The notes below the pieces were generated by a model that saw only the letters and a program-made list of their open reading frames with translations, did not search any database and was not told the origin of the DNA. The translations under genes were made by a program, and so were the position numbers. From an uncultured Clostridia bacterium (GTDB lineage: Bacteria; Bacillota; Clostridia; TANB77; CAG-508): DNA of 64,000 nt. Shown in pieces: positions 44,798 through 52,516 of the stretch (position 1 is its first letter; every line of letters starts with the position of its first letter). The stretch is taken from the NCBI GenBank assembly GCA_934122155.1, contig CAKOVX010000001.1:1-64000 (forward strand). Direction: 5' to 3'.

Positions 44798-45346
44798 TTA
44801 TATACTCATAACTTCTTTTTCTTTGTTAGCCAACATACTGTCAATTTCTTCAACCTTTTTATCAGTTAGCTTTTGGATTTCATTTTCTTCATTTTTTAAA
44901 TCATCTTCTGTTATCTCAGATTTTTTTTGCATTTCTTTAGCTTCATCCATTGCGTCTCTTCTAATTGAACGAATTGCAACTTTAGCTTCTTCAGCTAATT
45001 TTCTTATATCTTTTACTATTTCTTTTCTTCTCTCTTCATTTAATTCAGGAAAGTTCAATCTTATTACTTTTCCATCATTATTTGGGTTAATTCCTATATC
45101 AGATTTTAATATCTCTTTTTCTATTTCTTTTAAAAGGCTAGTATCCCATGGTTGAATTAAAATCATTCTAGCTTCTGGTACAGAAATACCAGCTACTTGA
45201 TTTATTGGTGTTGAAACTCCATAATAATCTACTGTAATTTTGTTTAATATTGCTGGGTTTGCTCTACCTGCTCTTATTTCTGATAAATTTTCTTCAAAAA
45301 CACTAATTGTTTTGTTCATTTTTTCTTCATATACATTGTTTAACAT
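44798..45346 (-). CDS. frr: Ribosome recycling factor
   Basis: A 182-aa protein, normal length, with the three-helix and alpha/beta domains of RRF (ENLSEIRAGRANPAIL, YYGVSTPINQVAG, NDGKVIRLNFPELNEERR). It splits post-termination ribosomes together with EF-G. It is 19 bp after pyrH and upstream of uppS. Confidence 0.97.
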   Translation of the reverse strand: MLNNVYEEKMNKTISVFEENLSEIRAGRANPAILNKITVDYYGVSTPINQVAGISVPEARMILIQPWDTSLLKEIEKEILKSDIGINPNNDGKVIRLNFPELNEERRKEIVKDIRKLAEEAKVAIRSIRRDAMDEAKEMQKKSEITEDDLKNEENEIQKLTDKKVEEIDSMLANKEKEVMSI

Positions 45347-45365
45347 AATTTAATCTCCTTATAAT

Positions 45366-46082
45366 TTAATTTTTATTTCCAACAAAGGTACCTACTTTTT
45401 CCCCTTTGATTGCTTTTATCATATTTTCTGGTTCATCAATTGCAAATACTATAAGTGGTATATTATTGTCTTTGCATAAAGATATTGCTGTTGAATCCAT
45501 TACTTTTAAATTTTTATTTAAAACGTCCATATATGTAATCTCATCAAATTTAACCGCATTTTGATTTATTTTTGGATCATCTGAATATACTCCATCAATA
45601 GTTTTACCTACTAATATTGCATCTGCTCCAATTTCTGCTGCTCTTAAAGCTGCTGCTGTATCAGTTGTAAAGAATGGGCTTCCAGTTCCTCCACTAAAAA
45701 TAACTACTCTTTTATTTAATAAATGCTTTTCTGCATTTCTCTTTGTATATCGTTCTGCAACAACTGTCATTTCAATTGAAGTCTGAAGTCTAGCTGGAAC
45801 TCCTTTAGCTTCTAAGGTATCTTGTAAAGCTAATCCATTCATGCAGGTGGCTAACATTCCCATATAGTCAGATGTAGTTCTTTCTATGTCATTACTGTTT
45901 CTTCCTCTCCAGAAGTTTCCACCGCCTACAACAATTGCTACCTCTGCGCCTATGTTAACAAGCTCTTTTATTCGGTCACAAATTTTTGATATTGTATTTG
46001 CATCTACGCCATGTTTTGTTTCGCCCGCAAGTGCTTCGCCACTAAGCTTTAGTAATACTCTTTTATACTTTAATTCAGCCAA
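45366..46082 (-). CDS. pyrH: UMP kinase
   Basis: A 238-aa hexameric amino-acid-kinase-fold enzyme converting UMP to UDP: KLSGEALAG, VVGGGNFWRGR, FSGGTGSPFFTTDTAAALRA and GKTIDGVYSDDP motifs. The start is TTG with an AGGAG site 11 bases upstream. It begins the frr-uppS-cdsA-rasP-polC operon. Confidence 0.97.
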   Translation of the reverse strand: MAELKYKRVLLKLSGEALAGETKHGVDANTISKICDRIKELVNIGAEVAIVVGGGNFWRGRNSNDIERTTSDYMGMLATCMNGLALQDTLEAKGVPARLQTSIEMTVVAERYTKRNAEKHLLNKRVVIFSGGTGSPFFTTDTAAALRAAEIGADAILVGKTIDGVYSDDPKINQNAVKFDEITYMDVLNKNLKVMDSTAISLCKDNNIPLIVFAIDEPENMIKAIKGEKVGTFVGNKN

Positions 46083-46224
46083 ATATATACACTCTCCTTA
46101 ATATTAAATTTATATGCTATATTTTATCATAGATTATTTACTTTTACATCTTTTTTTGAAATTTTTTTATAAAAAGTGAATTTTTTTTTGTGTAATGATA
46201 ATACTAATTTAAAAGGTGATAACT

Positions 46225-46921
46225 ATGAACCAAATTCTAGACAAAAAAGGCAAAGTTCAAAGTACATTTAATATAGAATTTAGCAATGATATTTTTGAAA
46301 TTCCATATGACGAATATCTAAATGAGTTTAAACCAATTAAAAATTTTGGATTAAAAAAATATAAAGTTCAGTTCTTTTTTTCTTGTCTTGTCTCTTTAAT
46401 AGTATGTATTATTTTTTTATTCAATCTGTTGAAGTCCCGCAATCAAGAAAAGCTCTCAAAAAATCTACTTAACAGTTATAACTTGACTACACTTTATCAA
46501 AGTCACTCTATTAACTCTATTAGTTCCTATTCTAGCCCTTTCGTCATTGGAATATTAAAAATAGACAAAATAAATCTAAATTACCCTATTTTATCTCAAA
46601 CTAATGATGAATTGTTAAAAATATCTTTATGCAAGTTTGCAGGTCCAATGCCAAATGAAATTGGTAACTTATGTATTGTTGGTCATAATTACATTGATAA
46701 CCGATTTTTTAGTAGGCTTAATGAACTTATAACAGGAGATGAAATTGAAATTTATGATTTGACTCGGAACTCAAAATATTTATAGAATATATGATAAATA
46801 CAAAGTTTCTGAAGATGATATGTCTTGTATTAGTCAAAATACATCTAATCAAAAAATTGTTACACTTATAACGTGTAACAATATAAATAATTCTGAAAGA
46901 TTAATTATAAAAGCAAAATAA
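46225..46921 (+). pseudogene. Sortase (class D-like) broken by one extra base
   Basis: The first frame has an N-terminal cytoplasmic segment, a membrane helix (FFSCLVSLIVCIIFLFNLL) and the sortase barrel with catalytic His in IVGHNY, and ends prematurely at 46783-46785. Skipping one C at 46765 (ACT C GGA) restores DLTGTQNIYRIYDKYK and continues to TLITCN (catalytic Cys) and SERLII (catalytic Arg), stopping at 46919-46921. So all three catalytic residues exist but in two frames. AGGTGAT precedes the ATG at 46225. The neighbour gene encodes an LPQTG substrate. Either an indel, a sequencing error or +1 frameshifting. Confidence 0.85.
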
Positions 46922-46944
46922 GAAGACTTTTGTCTCCTTATTTT
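46915..46944. terminator. Terminator between the sortase and LPQTG genes
   Basis: AAAATAAGAAGAC and GTCTCCTTATTTT pair with one mismatch around a short T loop, between convergent genes. Confidence 0.75.
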
Positions 46945-46947
46945 TTA

Positions 46948-47310
46948 TTAGATATTTCTATAATTTCTAATTTTAATATATGCGTATATTGCTGATACTA
47001 CACAAACTGCTATAAATAAAAATAATGTTGTATCTTCAGCTACTCCTGTTTGAGGTAATTTATTTTCTGCTTGGTTTTCTACATTGTTTGATGTTGTGTT
47101 CTCATTTACTACCTCATTGTTTCTATTAGTTGTATTGGTATTAGTATTATCAGTGTTTGTATTATTAGTATTTGTATTATTTTGAGTATTCTCAGTATTT
47201 TCTTCATCTATAATAATTAAATTTCCATTAGTAGCTTTTACTAAAGGCATCATTGCAACTAAAACGGTAATCATTAATATAAGTACTATCATAATTTTTT
47301 TATTCTTCAT
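46948..47310 (-). CDS. LPXTG-anchored surface protein
   Basis: A 120-aa precursor: a signal peptide (residues 1-26), an Asn/Thr repeat region of TNTN type (about 41-66), and a C-terminal sorting signal LPQTG (85-89), hydrophobic helix and KIRNYRN tail. After cleavage the mature part would be only about 60 residues, so it may be a stalk or decoy. It is convergent with, and probably a substrate of, the neighbouring sortase. Confidence 0.85.
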   Translation of the reverse strand: MKNKKIMIVLILMITVLVAMMPLVKATNGNLIIIDEENTENTQNNTNTNNTNTDNTNTNTTNRNNEVVNENTTSNNVENQAENKLPQTGVAEDTTLFLFIAVCVVSAIYAYIKIRNYRNI

Positions 47311-47474
47311 AATAATCTATCTCCTTCTTCTTTAGATATTTCTTTTATGTATATTATTCTCCATATCCAAAAATAATATGCATTATATTATCTATTAAAT
47401 ATTTTATACTCATATTGCAAAATAGTCAAGTTTTTTTTATATTTTTTTGCATTTTTTTGTATTTTTTTGCTGTT

Positions 47475-48566
47475 TTATACATTAAATCTAAATAAAACTA
47501 TATCTCCATCTTGCATAACATAATCTTTTCCTTCTGAACGCATTAATCCCTTTTCTTTAGCTGCATTTATTGAGCCTTCTTTTATTAAGTCATTGTAAGA
47601 AACTATTTCTGCCCTAATAAAACCTCTTTCAATATCACTATGAATTTTTCCAGCAGCTTGAGGTGCTTTTGTTCCTTTTTTTATAGTCCATGCTCTTACC
47701 TCTGGTTCTCCTGCCGTCAAAAACGACATTAAACCTAGTAAATCATAGCTTGCTTTAATAACTTTATCAAGTCCAGACTCTTCAAGTCCTAAAGCTTCAA
47801 GCATTTCTTTTTCTTCTTCTTCATTTAAACTTGCTAATTCTTCTTCAATTTTTACGCAAAGTGAAATTACTTCTGCTCCTTGTTTTTTGGCATATTCTTT
47901 TACCAATTTTACATTTTCATCATTTTCAATATTGCTCAATTGTTCCTCTGAAACATTTGCTACATACAATATTGGCTTCATTGTTAGTAAAAATGCATCT
48001 TTAATTATTGCTCTTTCTTCATCTGTAAAAGATAAAGTTTGAGCCAATTTTCCTGCCTCTAGTGCTTGCTTTATTTTTTCAAATACATCTAGTTCTTCTT
48101 GATATTTTTTATCTGCCTTTATTTTTTTCTTAGCATTGTCTATTCTTTTGTCCACTGTTTCTATATCTGCAAATATAAGCTCTAAGTTTATTGTTTCAAT
48201 ATCACGAATAGGATTTATACTTCCATCAACATGAACTATATTTGAGTCTTCAAAGCATCTAACCACTTCAACAATACTGTCAACTTCACGTATATGTGAT
48301 AAAAATTTATTTCCTAAACCTTCACCATGACTTGCACCTTTTACTAGCCCTGCTATATCAACAAACTCTATAACAGCCGGCGTTACTTTTTGTGGCTTAT
48401 AAATCTCAGCTAATTTTGTTAATCTTTCATCCGGTACTGCTACTACTCCAACATTTGGCTCAATTGTACAAAATGGATAATTTGCACATTCTGCACCAGC
48501 TTTTGTTATCGCATTAAATAGTGTACTTTTTCCTACATTTGGTAGTCCAACTATTCCCATTTTCAT
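47475..48566 (-). CDS. ychF: Ribosome-binding ATPase YchF/OLA1
   Basis: A 363-aa P-loop protein of the Obg family that prefers ATP: GLPNVGKSTLFNAIT, IEFVDIAGLVKGASHGEGLGNKFLSHIREVD, YVANVSEE in place of NKxD, and the C-terminal TGS domain (PQAAGKIHSDIERGFIRAE). AAGGAGG precedes the ATG. Its leader contains a terminator-like hairpin and a further possible RNA structure. Confidence 0.96.
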   Translation of the reverse strand: MKMGIVGLPNVGKSTLFNAITKAGAECANYPFCTIEPNVGVVAVPDERLTKLAEIYKPQKVTPAVIEFVDIAGLVKGASHGEGLGNKFLSHIREVDSIVEVVRCFEDSNIVHVDGSINPIRDIETINLELIFADIETVDKRIDNAKKKIKADKKYQEELDVFEKIKQALEAGKLAQTLSFTDEERAIIKDAFLLTMKPILYVANVSEEQLSNIENDENVKLVKEYAKKQGAEVISLCVKIEEELASLNEEEEKEMLEALGLEESGLDKVIKASYDLLGLMSFLTAGEPEVRAWTIKKGTKAPQAAGKIHSDIERGFIRAEIVSYNDLIKEGSINAAKEKGLMRSEGKDYVMQDGDIVLFRFNV

Positions 48567-48594
48567 ATTAAAATTCCTCCTTACGCTTAAAAAA

Positions 48595-48698
48595 ATGAAT
48601 AATTATTCATTATTCACTTTTTTGTCACAAATATAGCTGTGTTTGGAGCGATTACGAAACAGGTATGCGAAAAAGTGACGTACTTTGTTTCATGCTCC
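48595..48698 (-). promoter_or_regulatory. Structured ychF leader with terminator-like hairpin
   Basis: On the minus strand GGAGC (48698-48694) pairs with GCTCC (48649-48645) and GAAACA with TGTTTC inside it; CACA/TGTG forms a small hairpin; then ATGAAT AATT ATTCAT followed by TTTTTTT (48610-48588) looks like an intrinsic terminator just before the ribosome-binding site. This resembles a riboswitch or attenuator, though no known class was recognised. Confidence 0.45.
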
Positions 48699-48783
48699 CT
48701 TATATAATTCGATTTACTATATTTACTTTACCATAAAATTTATAAATTTTCAAGCAATTTTATATATTAAAATAAAGATAAAA

Positions 48784-48801
48784 CTCACCCTTACGAGTGA
48801 G
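48784..48801 (-). terminator. Terminator after the 113-aa protein gene
   Basis: CTCAC and GTGAG stem around an 8-nt loop, followed on the minus strand by TTTTATCTTTATTTT. Confidence 0.65.
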
Positions 48802-48827
48802 AAAGATACATCTTTTTTAATGATGGC

Positions 48828-49169
48828 TTACTTCATCGTTGCACCAGTCACATTCACGTTCATAGCGTCTCGAAATTCAATCATGCTTTCCAATGTAGCG
48901 AAGCCAAGAGAAAATTTGAGTGTGTGGTCTGCATTGTGCATCTCCACCAAACGCGCATTACAGCAAGATGCCCATTTAAGCATAGCTCTCGCCATGTCAA
49001 ATTCAACTTTCTTGCCATGATTGTTTTCCTTGTCAACTCTGGAAATGAAAGACTTTTCTGCATCGCTGATGCTCTGGTTCTTGACGATGAGGATAGGAGA
49101 TTCAAGTGGAATGGATACCACGAGAACATACTCCTCAACCTTGGGTGACAAAATCTTAATGCTAGCCAT
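48828..49169 (-). CDS. Uncharacterised 113-aa protein, higher-GC
   Basis: No family recognised. It is a soluble, probably alpha/beta protein with two adjacent cysteines (KWASCCNARLVEMHNADHTLKF). Its G+C content is clearly above that of its neighbours, suggesting transfer. It has an almost perfect promoter, a stem-loop in the leader, a strong AAGGAGG site and a terminator, so it is a well-expressed single gene. Confidence 0.7.
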   Translation of the reverse strand: MASIKILSPKVEEYVLVVSIPLESPILIVKNQSISDAEKSFISRVDKENNHGKKVEFDMARAMLKWASCCNARLVEMHNADHTLKFSLGFATLESMIEFRDAMNVNVTGATMK

Positions 49170-49213
49170 AATAAAACCTCCTTGGCATTTGCCGTTCTAA
49201 TGTCTATTCCTAC

Positions 49214-49247
49214 TGATGTAACGAGGCTAAAACAATGTGTTACATCA
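49214..49247 (-). promoter_or_regulatory. Leader stem-loop
   Basis: TGATGTAAC and GTTACATCA form a perfect 9-bp stem with a 16-nt loop at the very start of the transcript; possibly an mRNA-stabilising hairpin or protein-binding site. Confidence 0.55.
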
Positions 49248-49253
49248 CTTATA

Positions 49254-49282
49254 ATTATACCATATTTTACATAAAATTGCAA
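49254..49282 (-). promoter_or_regulatory. Promoter of the 113-aa protein gene
   Basis: TTGCAA, 17-bp spacer, TATAAT on the minus strand. Confidence 0.8.
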
Positions 49283-49302
49283 ATTTATGCCTTAAGCAAA
49301 TT

Positions 49303-50134
49303 TTATTTTTCTCGTTTTTTTAAGCCTTTTTTACTTTCTTTTTCCAGTTGTTTTAAACTTTTTTTAGGAGTAGGCAAATTTTCTGGCATAGTTCCGACCT
49401 GCTTGTTTAATAGCATTTCTAACAATTTTTCCAATTTTATTATGTGTTTTACAAGCTTTCTTTTCTGTATCAACATTATCTTTTTTTAATTTTTCTTCTG
49501 TTTGAGATATTCTAAACAAATTTGCAATTAACTCAGTACTTCCCATATTATCTAAAATATCTTCTCTGTACCTTAAACCTTTTCTTTTTGCAATATCATC
49601 AGCTGTTTCTCCATTATATAAACCTTTATAACCTGCATTGTGGAATTTATCAAAATTTTTAACTCCTGCTTTTTTTGCAGTTTGATTTAAGGAATAATTA
49701 CCTTTACGTGTTAAATTTCTTTGATAAAATCTTTTTTCATCTTCTGTTAGCATACTATATTCTATTTCACTAATTTCTTGTTTTCTTGTTTGAACTGCAA
49801 AATATGTTTGTGCAAGTGCAATAACTTTTTTTCTACTATCTCCATTTTGAGCTATTAAATAACAAGCATAACGAGTAAGCTTATAATCTAAAATTGTTTT
49901 TTCAGCACCTTTAGGCATTTGTATCGTTTTCCTGACGTCAGGAAAATGTTCAAGCACAGTAATACCACTGTTTTTACAAGCATCTTTAGCTTTATTGATT
50001 ACTTTTTCAAAATTCTCCCATTTATTGTATTCTAAAATTGTCATAAGTTCTCTTGCATACCAAAATTCAACACCATTTTCATCAATATGCTTGATATCTT
50101 CAAATTATTTATTACTTTTATCTATTTCTTTCAA
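49303..50134 (-). pseudogene. dinD: DinD-like damage-inducible protein, decayed
   Basis: The sequence matches DinD (FEDIKHIDENGVEFWYAREL, RYACYLIAQNGD, ALAQTYFAVQTRKQE, ANLFRISQTEEKL). A TAA at 50107-50105 interrupts the frame nine codons after the likely TTG start at 50134 (GGAG upstream). Near the end a +1 shift at GGT C GGA ACT (49394-49396 region) is needed to continue into GTMPENLPTPKKSLKQLE, the normal C-terminus, ending at 49303. Thus there are at least two lesions. In E. coli dinD is SOS-induced; no SOS box was seen here. Confidence 0.8.
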
Positions 50135-50220
50135 TAATATCAGCTCCATTTCTTTATATTATAATTTGTTACTATTATAGAACATTTGTTCTTGCTTGTC
50201 AATTAGTTTTCCAATATTTG

Positions 50221-50965
50221 TTAAATTTCTATGTTATTATACAAATACATTGCCACTTGATTTTGTTCAGTATAATTCATTTCCATTATTTTGCCCATAG
50301 CAAATAGAATAGTAGGATATTTTTTCATATTTACATAGCTTGTCAAATATTCATTATCAATTTCTTTTAATCTTTTATCGAATACACTGTGTATGTGTGC
50401 TTTATTATATTTATATCTTTCATAGTCGCCCATATAGATTTTATTATTTATAATTCTATCAATAGTTGAGTCGCACCATTTTTTTATTGTTAGGAGATAA
50501 GACTTTTTCTTTATTTAGAATATTAGATATTGCTTGATAGCTTTTGCCCTCTAAATACATTTCAAATATTCTTAAAACAATATCTTTTGTTGTAACATCT
50601 ACTTTTAATGTTTTATCAGTATCTCTATAATAACCAAGTGGTGCTTTACCAGGAATATGACCTGCTTTTATCGCACCATTTAAGCCAAATTTTGTTCTTT
50701 CTGATACTATTTCAATTTCTAATTGAGAAAGTACAGTTAACATTCTAACAAAGAAACGACCATTAGCAGTGGAAGTATTAACATCATCTCTATCACATAT
50801 TAAATAACAATGATATTCTTCAAGAGTACTAATTAAAACCTCTAAATATTTGCATAGTTGCCTTAACTTTTCTTCTTGTTCTCCTAAGCTAAATCCTTCA
50901 CGAGCTTGATCCTCCGTACTTACTCTAATATAAATACCTGCAATTTTCTTTTCTTCTTTCTCCAT
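50221..50965 (-). pseudogene. Large serine recombinase, decayed
   Basis: The start (AGGAGG before ATG 50965) gives IAGIYIRVSTEDQAREGFSLGEQ, the resolvase N-terminus with the Ser nucleophile, then jumps from LCKY to LEVLISTLEE, losing about 55 residues of the catalytic domain. The recombinase domain follows (TSTANGRFFVRMLTVLSQLE) until an extra A in a run of seven near 50480 shifts the frame; KKWCDSTIDRIINNKIYMGDY continues in the next frame. A second large deletion removes most of the zinc/coiled-coil part. Remnant of an ICE or transposon. Confidence 0.88.
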
Positions 50966-51074
50966 TACAACCTCCTAAAAACAAACAAAGTGCTAGTATG
51001 ATAACTAACACTCAAAACAAACTTTATTATTTACTTGTAATACAACTTGCTGAACATAAAGAAAACTTCTAGTA

Positions 51075-51347
51075 TTAGTTACCATTGATAAAATCTCTTA
51101 ACTTTGAGAGTGGATATTTGTTTGCTAAATTACCGATGTAAAAATATTCGTGTTCATTAAAGAATAAATATAGCTTATCTTTAATAACAGCAGTATGTGG
51201 TTCTACATAAGCAAGATTAGTTTTTTCTACCATTCTCAAATTACCATTCTTTATCTTTGGTTCACAATTACTAAAAGTGCAAGCCCATTCAATCTTAGAA
51301 TGTAATTCTTTACTTATTGCTATTTCTTTTTTAACTGTAGATATCAT
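51075..51347 (-). CDS. Uncharacterised 90-aa protein
   Basis: No family recognised. A soluble protein with alternating strands (NLAYVEPHTAVIKDKLYLFFNEHEYFYIGNL), two cysteines near the N-terminus, and a C-terminal helix. The ATG at 51347 has AAGGAGG with a 10-nt gap; a longer frame to 51404 lacks a site. It lies in the accessory patch between tRNA-Thr and the recombinase remnant. Confidence 0.55.
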   Translation of the reverse strand: MISTVKKEIAISKELHSKIEWACTFSNCEPKIKNGNLRMVEKTNLAYVEPHTAVIKDKLYLFFNEHEYFYIGNLANKYPLSKLRDFINGN

Positions 51348-51421
51348 ATCACAAAAACCTCCTTTTTTCAATATTTTGAGGCTATTTCTTACTTTTATTA
51401 CCAATTTTAATGATTAAAAGT

Positions 51422-51448
51422 AAAAAAATAAGCCGACTAAATCGACTT
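51422..51448 (-). terminator. Terminator after tRNA-Thr
   Basis: AAGTCGA and TCGGCTT stem (one G-U pair) with a 5-nt loop, followed on the minus strand by ATTTTTTTACTTTT. Confidence 0.75.
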
Positions 51449-51528
51449 ATATAAGTGATATGATATTCACTTTTGTTTTCTTCAAACTCAGTTATATCAA
51501 TTATAACTAGTTCGACGAAAACGCATTA

Positions 51529-51604
51529 TGGAGCTTTCAGCCGGAATCGAACCGGCGACCCCAGCCTTACCATGGCTGTGCTCTACCTACTGAGCTATGG
51601 AAGC
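51529..51604 (-). tRNA. tRNA-Thr (anticodon GGT)
   Basis: 76 nt with encoded CCA. Acceptor GCTTCCA/TGAAAGC (one C-A mismatch), D arm GCTC...GAGC, anticodon stem CAGCC/GGCTG with loop ATGGTAA giving GGT, T arm GCCGG TTCGATT CCGGC. Decayed mobile genes lie just beyond its 3' end. Confidence 0.93.
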
Positions 51605-51641
51605 ATATGTTTGTCAAGATTTTCTCTTGACATTCATCATT

Positions 51642-52304
51642 TTATAATTGTTCGTTTTGTATTTCTTTAGTTGCTTTTTTTCTAATTCTTTGAATTGCAT
51701 TATCTATTGACTTAACTGGTGTATTTAATTCTTCTGCAATTTGGTTGTAGCTTTCTCCTTGCATATAGTAATCTAGTACTTGCTTTTCAAAGCTACTTAG
51801 TGATTTATTTATCGTTTTTTCAACTATTTGATAATATTCTTTTTGTGTAATTGTATCTAGTGGGTCTTCAACTAAATTTGTATTCAAAATTTCTATTAAG
51901 TCTGGTTGATTTTTATTTTCTTTGTCATCATTATCATACGCATTCATATTAAGTGATAAATAAGAATTAAGTGGCATATGTTTTTGTCTATTTGAACTTT
52001 TAATTACTGTAATTAGTTGTCTTTCAATACACATATTAGCAAAGTTTTTAAAAGAATTTTGCTTATCTGGTTGATAGCTTTTAACAGCCTTGAATAGGCC
52101 AATTAGCCCTTCCTGCATAATGTCTTCTCTCTCTGCACCAATAATATAATATTTGTTAAGCTTTAAGTTTACTAAAGATTTATATTTATCAATTATATAT
52201 TCTAATGCATATTTGTCTCCAGATCTAATGGATTTTATTAGATCTTCATCGCTTGTTTCTTTATAGTTTATATCTGACGAAAAATATACATCTGCACTGC
52301 TCAT
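51642..52304 (-). CDS. sigH: RNA polymerase sigma factor SigH
   Basis: About 220 aa, a sigma-70 family factor matching sigma-H (early sporulation). Region 2 is seen in ALEYIIDKYKSLVNLKLNKYY and EDIMQEGLIGLFKAVKSY (2.2), with FKNFANMCIERQLITVIKSSNRQKH (2.3-2.4); region 4 in LSSFEKQVLDYYMQGESYNQIAEELNTPVKSIDNAIQRIRKK. A GTG at 52337 would lie at the transcript start, so the ATG at 52304 (AGGAGG, 13-nt gap) is preferred. Confidence 0.93.
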   Translation of the reverse strand: MSSADVYFSSDINYKETSDEDLIKSIRSGDKYALEYIIDKYKSLVNLKLNKYYIIGAEREDIMQEGLIGLFKAVKSYQPDKQNSFKNFANMCIERQLITVIKSSNRQKHMPLNSYLSLNMNAYDNDDKENKNQPDLIEILNTNLVEDPLDTITQKEYYQIVEKTINKSLSSFEKQVLDYYMQGESYNQIAEELNTPVKSIDNAIQRIRKKATKEIQNEQL

Positions 52305-52346
52305 ATCTAGAAAGCTACCTCCTATGGTGTATTTCACTATGCTTGT

Positions 52347-52375
52347 ATTATATATACTCCTTTTTTTTCTGTCAA
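52347..52375 (-). promoter_or_regulatory. Promoter of sigH
   Basis: TTGACA (52375-52370), 17-bp spacer, TATAAT (52352-52347): a vegetative sigma-A promoter. Confidence 0.85.
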
Positions 52376-52450
52376 GAGAATTCTACTAAAATTTCGATAT
52401 TTTTTATTTGTATTACGCACTAATTTTCACAACTTTAATAAAATAACAAA

Positions 52451-52478
52451 AACAGATATGGTTTTATCCATACCTGTT
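52451..52478 (-). terminator. Terminator after the coiled-coil protein gene
   Basis: AACAGATATGG and CCATACCTGTT pair with one mismatch, followed on the minus strand by TTTGTTATTT. Confidence 0.7.
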
Positions 52479-52516
52479 CAAATTCTAGACATTCTATCAA
52501 ATGTCAACTTAAGGAC

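Noticed and set aside
46765..49396. Reassignment of CGG to another amino acid
   Set aside because: At both points the homology is restored by a one-base shift, not by reading CGG as a residue, and two other genes read it in frame; codon-reassignment evidence cannot be drawn from four occurrences.
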